From assembly GCA_002239085.1 (NCBI GenBank), contig MPNP01000006.1, positions 1 to 64,000 of the forward strand: a stretch of 64,000 nucleotides of DNA, given 5' to 3'. Below, piece by piece: positions 30,877-39,634 of the stretch (the first letter of the stretch is position 1; each line of letters starts with the position of its first letter). A model generated the notes under the pieces. It made no database searches. It was not told the DNA's origin and was given only the letters and a program-made list of their open reading frames with translations. Both the position numbers and the translations under genes were made by a program. Source of the stretch: Rhodobacteraceae bacterium bin131 (GTDB lineage: Bacteria; Pseudomonadota; Alphaproteobacteria; Rhodobacterales; Rhodobacteraceae).

Positions 30877-31469
30877 CACTTTATTGGTTCTCACTCGGCC
30901 TTGTAAATCGGTAGATTAATCACACAATTGTGAACTCATTGTCCTCCAACGAGTCGTATGAGTCCGACCAGGTTTGAGTTCAATAGAAAGCCCATTTGCA
31001 GAACTGTTAACCATAATTCCGTCAATTTGATTAAGGAATTGCCTCCGAGTTGTTCTATTGCTACTGGTTTTGGATTTGATCTGCCAACAAACTTCCAGAC
31101 CCAGCGAATGCAGTTTAAATCGTCTTAATATTTGGATTTAGGAATTGCTCAACAGAAAATGTATAACTTCACATTAATTTAAGAAAAATTACTTGATTAT
31201 TGTTCAAAACTTTGGTAGAATATCTGTTTGCCCCATGCGCCAAAAAGTGTGACGTTTTGAAACGCATCTCAAGGGTTTTAGAAAGTATTCCCTTGTGCGT
31301 GCTAGGGGTATTTGTGAGATATTTGGAAGAATAATTGGGGATCAAGCCATAGCGATTATTGTGAGGCATTTACCCTAAATTCTTGCGACATTATTCTATT
31401 GAATAATTGACAACGGTATCTCCAAATCAAAAACAGAATTGCGTAGAAAGTAAATTACAGGTTATTGGA
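30877..31469. other. Intergenic region between sdhB and carD
   Basis: About 590 bp without a supported gene. It holds a 6-bp inverted repeat CAAGGG/CCCTTG with a 14-nt loop at 31270-31295, but no clear sdhB terminator. The minus-strand 66-codon ORF here has no recognisable features. No SRP, 6S, tmRNA or RNase P signature was seen. Confidence 0.4.
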
Positions 31470-32009
31470 ATGTATAGAAGAAAAGTAAGTGGATATATGG
31501 TCGGTGCTAAAGTTGTTTATCCATCTCATGGAGTGGGTGAAATTAAAGAAATTATCTCCCAGACGGTTGATAAACAAACAGTTGAAATGTTCAAAATTTA
31601 TTTTGATAGTGACGGCTTAACTCTTCGCATCCCAACAGACCGTGTATCTCAAGATGGGTTACGGAAAATTACCAGCGAAGAAGAGCTTGATAAAGCACTC
31701 ACTGTGCTTAAAGGACGTGCCAAAGTAAAAAAATCTATGTGGTCTCGCCGAGCCGTTGAATATGACCAAAAGATTAACTCTGGCGATATCATTCAACTTG
31801 TTGAGGTCGTTCGTGACCTCCATAAACGGGACCCTAACAAAGATCAGTCTTACTCGGAGCGACAACTATATGAGTCTGCTTACAATCGCCTTGCTCGGGA
31901 AATTTCTGCGGTTCGTGAAATAACTGTTGTTGAGGCCAAGGAAGTGATTGTTGGTAATCTGAAACCCAAAAGGAGCCAAAAAAACATCAGCCAAGAGATT
32001 GCTGCTTAG
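31470..32009 (+). CDS. CarD family transcriptional regulator (CdnL-like)
   Basis: This RNA-polymerase-binding regulator stabilises open complexes, notably at rRNA promoters, in CarD/CdnL relatives. The N-terminal Tudor-like RNAP-interacting domain begins VGAKVVYPSHGVGEIKEI, and the helical C-terminal DNA-contacting domain contains WSRRAVEYDQKINSGD and LVEVVRDLHKR. The track opens at a TTG (31407) with 21 residues of non-family sequence; the ATG at 31470 is preferred, and another ATG at 31497 is possible. It is a single gene with a bidirectional terminator beyond it. Confidence 0.87.
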   Translation: MYRRKVSGYMVGAKVVYPSHGVGEIKEIISQTVDKQTVEMFKIYFDSDGLTLRIPTDRVSQDGLRKITSEEELDKALTVLKGRAKVKKSMWSRRAVEYDQKINSGDIIQLVEVVRDLHKRDPNKDQSYSERQLYESAYNRLAREISAVREITVVEAKEVIVGNLKPKRSQKNISQEIAA

Positions 32010-32062
32010 AGCAATCAACAGAACTCTAGCGAGCACCAATTCTCACTATAGAAATTGCTTTA

Positions 32063-32087
32063 CGGCAGTGATTCCTGATCACTGCCG
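32063..32087. terminator. Bidirectional stem-loop terminator
   Basis: CGGCAGTGAT and ATCACTGCCG form a perfect 10-bp stem with a 5-nt loop. It lies in the 94-bp gap between convergent carD and the lipoprotein gene, the position expected for a shared terminator. Confidence 0.7.
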
Positions 32088-32103
32088 ATGAATATAAGTT
32101 GAA

Positions 32104-32613
32104 TTATGCTTCTTTCCAAAAGCCATTAGGCTGGCGGCAAGCTTGACCGCTAAGGTTACCACTTACATTTCCGTCAGTATACAGCGAGTCGTATCCCCTG
32201 CAGGTAAGACCGTATTCCGTGTATGAACCTGTTGGGTAAATTGTACCTGACGATTTTCCATAACTCCATTTTTCGGGTGAACCCGATTCCAGAGCTCGTT
32301 GAACAGCAAAATTATGGGCCGCAATAACGGGATTTGTTTTCTCGTTACTTTGCTCGGCAGTATATGTGGTACTTGCTGAAGTGCTTTGGGTCGTTGCCGA
32401 TTCACTTTGGCTTTGTTTTTGCATTTCGTTCGCAAGTAAAGTACCTAGTCCGGCACCTATCAATGCACCTTCTCGTTTATCGTCATCATTAGAAACGGCC
32501 ATCCCTATTCCAGCACCTAAGGCGGCGGCACCTAAGGTAGACGTTGTTTCATTATCGCAAGCTGCTAGCGCTAGAACTGATAATCCGATTATGAAATAGT
32601 GTATTTTCTTCAT
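32104..32613 (-). CDS. Predicted lipoprotein with glycine-zipper segment
   Basis: A 169-aa exported protein. The signal peptide MKKIHYFIIGLSVLALAAC ends in lipobox LAAC, so Cys19 should be lipidated. Next comes a glycine-zipper-like stretch (LGAAALGAGIGMAVS and ALIGAGLGTLLA), then a Ser/Thr/Gln-rich linker, and a C-terminal domain with ERALESGSPEKW and a Cys pair (GLTCRGYD, GQACRQPNGFW). This resembles surface-antigen or 17-kDa-like outer-membrane lipoproteins. The track starts nine codons earlier, but GGAGG lies 6 nt before the ATG at 32613. Confidence 0.8.
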   Translation of the reverse strand: MKKIHYFIIGLSVLALAACDNETTSTLGAAALGAGIGMAVSNDDDKREGALIGAGLGTLLANEMQKQSQSESATTQSTSASTTYTAEQSNEKTNPVIAAHNFAVQRALESGSPEKWSYGKSSGTIYPTGSYTEYGLTCRGYDSLYTDGNVSGNLSGQACRQPNGFWKEA

Positions 32614-33068
32614 TAGTATCCTCCAAAATTTGCTCGACATTAGAGTAAGATGTAAGTATTAGCGCATAAAAATTCAACTAACAAATTATTGCTTCATTTA
32701 TACTTCTTATAATTGGGAGGCTTGTCCTCTCAATAATATTGTTTCTGGTAATTTCACCTCGGTTAACAAGTGCGAAAAGGCTACATTAAAATTTATTGAA
32801 AGGGCTATTGAACTATCATTGAGAATGCGTGAAAAATAAAAATATTCTAAAACTGTGGTTGTTCAAATTCTAGTTTAACCCTTGCTCATTAATGTTTAAT
32901 TCAGCAGTTAATTTGATATTCACAGGTTTAAGGCATCAAATAATATGGCAATTGAGTTAATGTAGGTGGTCAACTATTAATTACTCTTAGCTTGTGTTTT
33001 GATTATCTCAGCAGTATCCATTCTGGACTAAATTTAATGCGCTTATATTTAAATTACTTTTCCTAACT
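32614..33068. other. Intergenic region between divergent genes
   Basis: This 455-bp AT-rich stretch lies between the lipoprotein gene (minus) and threonine aldolase gene (plus). It should hold both promoters. I saw no strong hairpin, repeat or recognisable RNA. Confidence 0.4.
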
Positions 33069-34118
33069 ATGACATCTAACTCCTCCTCGCTTTCCAATTC
33101 AATAAAAATTGACTTTCGGAGTGACACAGTAACTCAACCTACCCCCGCAATGCTCCATGCCATTTATAATGCCAAAGTCGGTGATGATGTGTATGGCGAT
33201 GACCCTACTGTTAATGAACTTGAAGCGGAGTTTGCTGAAATGGTAGGGAAAGAAAGGAGCGTCTTTTTCCCATCGGGAACACAAAGCAATCTCGCGGCTA
33301 TCATGGCTCACTGTGGCAGAGGCGATGAAATCTTGGTCGGTGATTCATATCATACCTATGGTTACGAAGCAGGAGGAGCATCGTCTTTGGGCGGTATTGC
33401 GTATAAAACCTTAAATACAAATGATGATGGTTCATTAAACTGGGCTGAAATTCAAAGCAGAATTAATCCTGATGACCCCCATTTTCCTGAAACTCGATTG
33501 CTATGTCTTGAGAATACCGTCCATGGAAGTCCTATTTCATTGGACAACATTCAAAAATGTTCGCGTGTAGCACGCGAAAATGGCTTGAGGGTCCACCTGG
33601 ACGGTGCTCGTCTGTTCAATGCAACCACCGAACTTAAAGAGGAACCTAAGGCCTTTGCCGAGGCAGCAGATACGATATCAGTTTGCCTTTCTAAAGGATT
33701 AGGGACACCGGCAGGGACTCTCCTTGGTTGTTCCCAAGCAATGGAACGGTCAATCCGTCGAAACCGTAAAATACTTGGTGGAGGAATGCGACAAGCAGGG
33801 TATCTGGCCGCCGCTGGAATTTATGCACTTAACAATCATATCCAACGCCTCAAGCAGGATCATGAGAGGGCAAAAATGCTCGCGTCAATCTTGGCTGATC
33901 TTGAGGCCCAAGAGAAAGTTTCCATTTCCAACTCAACCAATATGGTATTTTTAAAGCCGCATGAAGATGACCATGAGCCATTACGGCAGCATTTGCTCAA
34001 GAGTGGATTTCTAGTGACCAATAAAAAGCCAACCTTTCGCTTTGTCATTCATCTTGGTATTGACGATTTCGATATTGAACAATTAGGAACAGCGATAATT
34101 TCGTATTATTCACGTTAA
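33069..34118 (+). CDS. ltaE: Low-specificity L-threonine aldolase
   Basis: This fold-type I PLP enzyme of 349 aa cleaves L-threonine or L-allo-threonine to glycine and acetaldehyde. It has the family start IDFRSDTVTQPTPAM, the GDDVYGDDPTVNELE motif, LHLDGARLFNA-type Asp binding the pyridine nitrogen (here VHLDGARLFNA), and PLP Lys in CLSKGLGTPAG near residue 203. It ends 8 bp from the convergent DUF1523 gene. The glycine formed could feed one-carbon metabolism. Confidence 0.92.
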   Translation: MTSNSSSLSNSIKIDFRSDTVTQPTPAMLHAIYNAKVGDDVYGDDPTVNELEAEFAEMVGKERSVFFPSGTQSNLAAIMAHCGRGDEILVGDSYHTYGYEAGGASSLGGIAYKTLNTNDDGSLNWAEIQSRINPDDPHFPETRLLCLENTVHGSPISLDNIQKCSRVARENGLRVHLDGARLFNATTELKEEPKAFAEAADTISVCLSKGLGTPAGTLLGCSQAMERSIRRNRKILGGGMRQAGYLAAAGIYALNNHIQRLKQDHERAKMLASILADLEAQEKVSISNSTNMVFLKPHEDDHEPLRQHLLKSGFLVTNKKPTFRFVIHLGIDDFDIEQLGTAIISYYSR

Positions 34119-34126
34119 ACTAGAGA

Positions 34127-34699
34127 CTATCTTTTCAGCCTTGATTTGAGGCTATCGGCTTTTTCCTGAAGCCACAGGGTAAAATGATTCCATAATCGCC
34201 ATATCGCCAAGAGAATAAATCCAATCAAAACAAATCCAATAATTCGGACCCAATTGATCGGTGCTACAGAGGGAGATTCAATGACTCGTAAATTGGTAAT
34301 GTTTGGATAAATTGAAAAAATTCGACTTCGAATTCCATAATGATTGATAAGTATCCAACCCTCAGACATTTCCGAAAATTGTTGCGCTTCTGCCTGAAGA
34401 TCACCACTATTAAATTTGAAATAAGGCGGCCAGCCCCAAGCAGTATCCTCATTACGATAAACCATTGGTTTGCCATTTTGGAGCACCGCGTTGATAAAGC
34501 GTATATCTCTATTACTAATTGCCGTGGCACTCCCTCGGACCCAAAACATTTGATTCTGACCTACTTCTGTGCGGACCACTTCAGTCCCAACAACCCTGAC
34601 GACATCTTGAGACCTTAAGGTGTAATGAGCAAAACCGAATATGAGTAAAGCGGCAAGTGTTAGTATTGTATATTTGATATATGACATTTTTGCAGTCAT
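34127..34699 (-). CDS. DUF1523 family membrane protein
   Basis: A 190-aa protein with a transmembrane helix near residues 10-28 and another near 148-168. Between them is a periplasmic domain carrying the family block FINAVLQNGKPMVYRNEDTAWGWPPYFKF. That block is strongly conserved in DUF1523 proteins, mainly of Rhodobacterales and relatives. The function is unknown. An alternative start is the Met at residue 5 (MSYIKY). It is a single gene, convergent with ltaE. Confidence 0.85.
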   Translation of the reverse strand: MTAKMSYIKYTILTLAALLIFGFAHYTLRSQDVVRVVGTEVVRTEVGQNQMFWVRGSATAISNRDIRFINAVLQNGKPMVYRNEDTAWGWPPYFKFNSGDLQAEAQQFSEMSEGWILINHYGIRSRIFSIYPNITNLRVIESPSVAPINWVRIIGFVLIGFILLAIWRLWNHFTLWLQEKADSLKSRLKR

Positions 34700-34880
34700 C
34701 GCTTTTATTACAAAAAATAATTGGCCTTTTTGGGGTCACCTTCTAATACTGATAGTGTAACTGAAATTTAAGCTATCTCACAATAGGTTGCCAAAAAAGA
34801 TATTCAATCAGTTCGTATTATTAACTTACTTTTTACAATATCAGTTAGTCTTAGACCAAGATATCTAAAGGGTTGAGTCC

Positions 34881-36164
34881 ATGAATGTTAAAGAGAAATT
34901 GTTTCAAGCTATTCATGAACGTTCTGAAGAGCTTGTTCAATTGACTCGTGAACTTGTTGCGTTTGAAACGTTGAATCCACCCGGTGCAAATTATCGCGAG
35001 TGTATTGAATATTTAAGCAAGCGATTGCAAACTAGTGGCTTTTATTCCCAAATGGTAAGAGCTGAAGGGGCCATTGGAGACAGTGATATCCATCCAAGAT
35101 GGAACTTGTTAAGCCGTATTGAAGGTGATTTCCCCGGCGATTGCATCCATTTTAATTCGCACATTGATGTTGTTGCAGTAGGCAATGGATGGACCAAAGA
35201 CCCTTTTAAGGGGACCATAGAAGATGGCCGAATTTATGGTCGAGGTGCATGTGATATGAAGGGTGGACTTGCCACTTCAATCATTGCGGCAGAAGCATTT
35301 ATTTCTGTCATTCCTAATTTCGGCGGGGCCATTGAAATTTCAGCAACCGTGGACGAGGAATCTGGCGGTTACAGTGGCGTCGCATGGCTTGCTGAAAAGG
35401 GAATTATAACCTCTAAGAATACGCAACATGTCATTATTCCCGAACCTCTTCATAAGAATCGAATTTGCCTTGGGCACAGAGGAGTTTGGTGGGCTGAAAT
35501 CGAAACTCATGGCAAAATTGCCCATGGGTCTATGCCGTTTTTAGGGGATTGTGCAATTCGACACATGGGAGCACTGATTCAAACGTTTGAAGATCGTCTT
35601 TTTCCCAAGCTTGACTGCCGTAAAACCAACTTCCCAATTGTCCCCAATGAAGCCAAACGGTCATCAATTAATCTCAATTCTATCCATGGGGGTGAACCGG
35701 AACTAACCAACGAAAACAATAGCTATTCAGCTCCTTGTGTACCAGACCGCTGTCGAATGCGAATTGACCGAAGGTTTTTACCAGAAGAGTCTCTTGATGA
35801 AGTTAAGGCTGAAATTGTTGACATATTGGAGGCATTGAAAAGAGAACGACCGGGCTTTGAATATACTTTAACCGATTTATTCAGTGTCCCTTCAATCATC
35901 ACTGATCACCATAAACCGGTTGCCAAAGCTGTCCATAAAGCGATCAATGAAGTACTAGGAGAAGAACCCGAATATGTTATTTCACCAGGTACCTATGATC
36001 AAAAACATTTTGCACAGATTAGCAACATTCACAATTGCATTGCCTACGGCCCTGGTCTTTTGAAACTCGCGCACCAGCCAGATGAATGGATTGGAATTCA
36101 AGATATGATTGAAAGTGCCAAAGTGATGGCTTGTACTATGTTAGAATTACTGACAAAAGATTAA
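34881..36164 (+). CDS. M20 family deacylase (acetylornithine deacetylase/DapE-like)
   Basis: A 427-aa zinc aminoacylase-type enzyme with HFNSHIDVVAVG, GRGACDMKGG and ATVDEESGG metal and catalytic motifs, a dimerisation domain in the middle, and the final His in LKLAHQPDEW. The N terminus reads ERSEELVQLTRELVAFETLNPPG. AAGGG precedes the ATG. It is followed after 25 nt by a peptide-type binding-protein gene, so it most likely acts on an imported acylated amino acid or peptide. It is not closely similar in sequence to the M20 enzyme at 4.3 kb. Confidence 0.85.
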   Translation: MNVKEKLFQAIHERSEELVQLTRELVAFETLNPPGANYRECIEYLSKRLQTSGFYSQMVRAEGAIGDSDIHPRWNLLSRIEGDFPGDCIHFNSHIDVVAVGNGWTKDPFKGTIEDGRIYGRGACDMKGGLATSIIAAEAFISVIPNFGGAIEISATVDEESGGYSGVAWLAEKGIITSKNTQHVIIPEPLHKNRICLGHRGVWWAEIETHGKIAHGSMPFLGDCAIRHMGALIQTFEDRLFPKLDCRKTNFPIVPNEAKRSSINLNSIHGGEPELTNENNSYSAPCVPDRCRMRIDRRFLPEESLDEVKAEIVDILEALKRERPGFEYTLTDLFSVPSIITDHHKPVAKAVHKAINEVLGEEPEYVISPGTYDQKHFAQISNIHNCIAYGPGLLKLAHQPDEWIGIQDMIESAKVMACTMLELLTKD

Positions 36165-36189
36165 TTTTCATTTTTGATTAGGAGGACTT

Positions 36190-37674
36190 ATGAAAAGCAA
36201 TTTGATTCGGTTGGGGGTATCATGCCTCATGTTGGGATGTCTGTTTGGCTCAGCACACGCGGCAAAAAACTCAATTACGATTGGAATGCAATTGGAACCG
36301 CCCCATTTGAATCCAACTGCAGGAGCGGCGGCGGCCATAGATGAAGTTGTCTATGCCAATATCTTTGAAGGCCTGACCCGATTTAATCCCGATGGTTCGA
36401 TTCGCCCTGCATTAGCGAACAGCTGGACTGTTTCTGATGATGGATTAATGTATACTTTTAGTTTACAGGAAAATGTTACCTTCCATGACGGCAGCACGTT
36501 TGATGCGAGTGATGTCAAATTTTCACTTGATCAAGCACGATCCGAAGATTCAACCAACGCACAAAAGGCTCTGTTTGCAGATATAAACGAAGTTACTGTT
36601 GTCGATCCCCTGACTGTAGAAGTTACCTTAAATAACCCGAATGGATTATTTCCGGTTAATATGGCTTGGGGTGATGCCATTATCCTTGATCCTGCTTCTG
36701 CAGACACTGCCGAAACCAAACCGATTGGGACCGGACCATTTATGTTTAGCGACTGGGCCGAAGGTGACCGAATTGAGCTTGTAAAAAATCCGAATTACTG
36801 GGGAGATGAAGTGGCCTTAGAGTCGGCAACATTTAAATTCATTTCAGATCCTACTGCTGCCTTTGGAGCTCTCATGACAGGGGATGTTGATGCCTTTCCT
36901 GGTTTTCCGAGCCCAGAAACTCTAGGCCAGTTTGAAGCCAATCCAAATTTTTCCGTGATTGTTGGTTCAACCGAAGGCGAGACAATACTATCGACCAACA
37001 ACCTTGCAGATCATTTATCTGATGTAAGGGTTCGAAAAGCCATTGCTCATGCAATAAATCGGCAAGAATTGATCGACGGGGCCATGTTTGGCTATGGGAC
37101 TGAAATTGGAACCCATTTTGCTCCGCATCATCCAGATTATTTAGATTTAACAGGAGAGTCTTCTTACAATCCTGAATTGTCGCGACAATTATTGAATGAA
37201 GCGGGATATGCTGATGGCTTATCTTTGCGATTGCATCTTCCACCTCCCTCTTATGCTAGGAGAGGTGGAGAAATCATTGCTTCTCAACTCAGAGCAGTGG
37301 GGATTGAAACCGAGATAATCAATGTTGAGTGGGGTGTGTGGCTTGAGCAGGTTTTTCAAGGGAAAGATTTTGACTTGACCATTGTGAGTCATACCGAACC
37401 CAATGACATCAATATTTATGCTCGACCTGACTATTATTTTCAGTACAATAATCCTGATCTTCAAGCAATCATTGAAGAAATGAGATTGACCTCTGATTCC
37501 ATGCGCCGAACGGAATTAGCTCATCAAGCTCAGACAATCATTGCTCAAGACTATGTTAATGGATACTTGTTCCAGCTTCCCAAACTCGGAGTTGCACAAA
37601 GCACAATTGTTGGGCTGTGGGAAAATTCACCAACTCAAGCCAACGACCTGACTCAGGTTTACTGGCAAGAATAA
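36190..37674 (+). CDS. Peptide/opine-type ABC transporter substrate-binding protein (SBP_bac_5)
   Basis: A 494-aa periplasmic binding protein of the DppA/OppA cluster. The signal peptide has its probable cleavage after AHA (residue about 25). Family blocks are ANIFEGLTRFNPDGSIRPALANSW, TFSLQENVTFHDGSTFDASDVKFS, IGTGPFMF and VRKAIAHAINRQELI. A strong AGGAGG lies 5 nt before the ATG. No permease or ATPase genes follow: a terminator hairpin and a convergent gene come next, so its transporter partners must be elsewhere. Confidence 0.93.
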   Translation: MKSNLIRLGVSCLMLGCLFGSAHAAKNSITIGMQLEPPHLNPTAGAAAAIDEVVYANIFEGLTRFNPDGSIRPALANSWTVSDDGLMYTFSLQENVTFHDGSTFDASDVKFSLDQARSEDSTNAQKALFADINEVTVVDPLTVEVTLNNPNGLFPVNMAWGDAIILDPASADTAETKPIGTGPFMFSDWAEGDRIELVKNPNYWGDEVALESATFKFISDPTAAFGALMTGDVDAFPGFPSPETLGQFEANPNFSVIVGSTEGETILSTNNLADHLSDVRVRKAIAHAINRQELIDGAMFGYGTEIGTHFAPHHPDYLDLTGESSYNPELSRQLLNEAGYADGLSLRLHLPPPSYARRGGEIIASQLRAVGIETEIINVEWGVWLEQVFQGKDFDLTIVSHTEPNDINIYARPDYYFQYNNPDLQAIIEEMRLTSDSMRRTELAHQAQTIIAQDYVNGYLFQLPKLGVAQSTIVGLWENSPTQANDLTQVYWQE

Positions 37675-37698
37675 TTGGACCGTTAGAAAACACATCTC

Positions 37699-37726
37699 TC
37701 AGCCCTGTCTTTTTAGGCAGGGCTGA
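37699..37726 (+). terminator. Stem-loop terminator after the binding-protein gene
   Basis: TCAGCCCTG and CAGGGCTGA form a 9-bp perfect stem that can extend inward by two pairs, leaving a T-rich 6-nt loop. It lies 24 bp past the stop. No T-run follows. Confidence 0.65.
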
Positions 37727-37855
37727 TGAGGCAGTTCCAGAAGAATTTAACCAACTTGGGTTTCAATTAATGCAGTTGGGATAAATCATTAGAGTGCACG
37801 GTCATGAGCACTTTTCTGTATTGATCTATAATTTTATGCAAACCCTTGGGATAAT

Positions 37856-39055
37856 CTAACTTGTGGCCAACACCTTTGCTGCGGCTCCAATGGCTCCTGC
37901 TCCTCGTGGAATTGCCAAATGCTCAAAACCTGCTTCAATTGAACCTAAAAGCCCCATTATCATATTCCCATTGACATGCCCCATATGGCCGATTCTAAAT
38001 ATGCCCGTCGAATTTGGGTCTTCTTTTGTTCCCATTCCAAGACCAATACCTAGAGTTAAACCAGTATGATCTTCAACCCAATGGCGTAATTCGCTACCAT
38101 AGGGTGCTCCCACTTTTACAACAGTTACTGCATGGCTTCGGCACTTGGGATCGGCAATATTGATTGTGATAGGACCACTTAATGCCCAAGCATCGATTGC
38201 AGCCCATATCATTCTTGCCATGCGCTTATGGCGTTTAAATACCTCCATCTTCCCTTCTTCATGAATGATCATGTTCAGTGCTTCCCGTAATCCATATAGG
38301 TGGTGTGTAGGAGCGGTTCCACAGAAGTAAAAATAAAACTCTTCGGGGAAGATTCGTCTTTCCCAATCCCAATACAAGGAATTATGTTGTTTATTTCTAG
38401 CGCATTCTCTTGCGCGCTCATTAAATGATAAAAATGCCAGACCAGGTGGGGTCATAAGCCCTTTTTGGCTCGCACTGAGAACGACGTCAACATCCCAATC
38501 ATCCATAGAAAAATAATCACACCCAAAACTGGCTATACAGTCAACAGCTAGAATAGCTGGATGGTTAAGAGTTTTTAATACAGTGGAAATCCCTTGAATG
38601 TCATTTTTTACTGAGGTGGAGGTATCTGCTTGGCAAACAATAATCCCTTTTATTGTTTTGTTTGAGTCCAACTTAATTCGGTCAGCAAATTGATCTAAAT
38701 CAACTGGGTGATTGAGCCCAAAATCTAATGTATGAACTTTAATCCCCATTGCTTCGGCACAGGAAGCCCACCCTTGTGCAAATATACCTGTATTCAGTGT
38801 TAAGATTTCATCACCAGGGGCAAAGAGATTGGCTATTGCAGCTTCCCATGCACCATGACCATTGGCGATATAAATTACTGAGTAATACTTCGTTCCGACC
38901 AAAACTTTTAAATCAACAATAATGCTCTCAACCAAGGCCTCTAACTCGCTAGAGTATATGTTTGGAGCCGGTTGATGCATCGCTCTTAATACTCTTTCGG
39001 GTATCACCGACGGCCCGGGAGTGGCTACATATGAACGACCAAAGTGTTTTGTCAT
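37856..39055 (-). CDS. Class V aminotransferase (alanine/serine-glyoxylate aminotransferase family)
   Basis: A 399-aa PLP enzyme. Hallmarks are the N-terminal VATPGPSVIPERVLRAM, ANGHGAWEAAIANLFAPGD, the aspartate of VDCIASFG, and the PLP lysine in SASQKGLMTPPGLAF near residue 200. The C terminus FRIGHMGHVNGNMIMGLLGSIE is typical of the SgaA/AGXT family. Relatives transfer amino groups from serine, alanine or aspartate to glyoxylate. Glyoxylate is made by malyl-CoA lyase, so a serine- or alanine-glyoxylate role fits, but specificity is uncertain. Confidence 0.87.
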   Translation of the reverse strand: MTKHFGRSYVATPGPSVIPERVLRAMHQPAPNIYSSELEALVESIIVDLKVLVGTKYYSVIYIANGHGAWEAAIANLFAPGDEILTLNTGIFAQGWASCAEAMGIKVHTLDFGLNHPVDLDQFADRIKLDSNKTIKGIIVCQADTSTSVKNDIQGISTVLKTLNHPAILAVDCIASFGCDYFSMDDWDVDVVLSASQKGLMTPPGLAFLSFNERARECARNKQHNSLYWDWERRIFPEEFYFYFCGTAPTHHLYGLREALNMIIHEEGKMEVFKRHKRMARMIWAAIDAWALSGPITINIADPKCRSHAVTVVKVGAPYGSELRHWVEDHTGLTLGIGLGMGTKEDPNSTGIFRIGHMGHVNGNMIMGLLGSIEAGFEHLAIPRGAGAIGAAAKVLATS

Positions 39056-39634
39056 TTATAAACTTTCTCTGATAGAATTGGCTGAGTAATTGACTGAGGT
39101 ATTTATTAATAGATAGTGATTTAAAACTTTTTATACTTGCAATCCCAAAATTCATTGACAATACCATAAATTTTAGAGCGTCAATCAACTTAAGGTGGCG
39201 AATACAAGGAGCAGAGCGTTTTATAATGGCCTGATGGTGCATGTCATTTCCATCCTGAAAGAAATTAGGTCATTGCTACGACCTTGGACGAAAAAACTTA
39301 CACCATTCTGTGAAGAAACCAAACCCGTACGGCAAATGGAGCACAAGGAATGGGAAGGCAATTTTAATGACCGCGGTCATCATGCCCAGTCCCCTCGAAT
39401 AGAGACCACAATCAAATAACAACAGAAGACTTAAATTTTAGATCGTAAGAACAATTGCAATGAGTTGATAATCAGCACTTTGCAATTAGTTAATGGAAGT
39501 GACTATTCCCCCCTATGGATACAGAAATATAAATAAATTATACCCTTTCATTGGGCAAGAAACTGGTTTGGTAGCATATCTTCTAAATTAAGCACTTCAA
39601 CTGAAACATACAGCTAAAAGGGAATCTAATAGAT
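39056..39634. other. Intergenic region between divergent genes
   Basis: This 579-bp region should hold promoters for the aminotransferase (minus) and ABC exporter (plus). It contains a perfect 14-bp palindrome ATGACCGCGGTCAT at 39367-39380, an operator-like shape. A few palindromes of this size are expected by chance in 64 kb. A GTG-initiated 74-codon plus-strand frame (39195-39419) has no recognised family. Confidence 0.4.

Noticed and set aside
39195-39419. 74-aa ORF in the aminotransferase/exporter gap
   Set aside because: GTG start without a clear ribosome-binding site and no recognisable domain. Part of its sequence is the palindrome.
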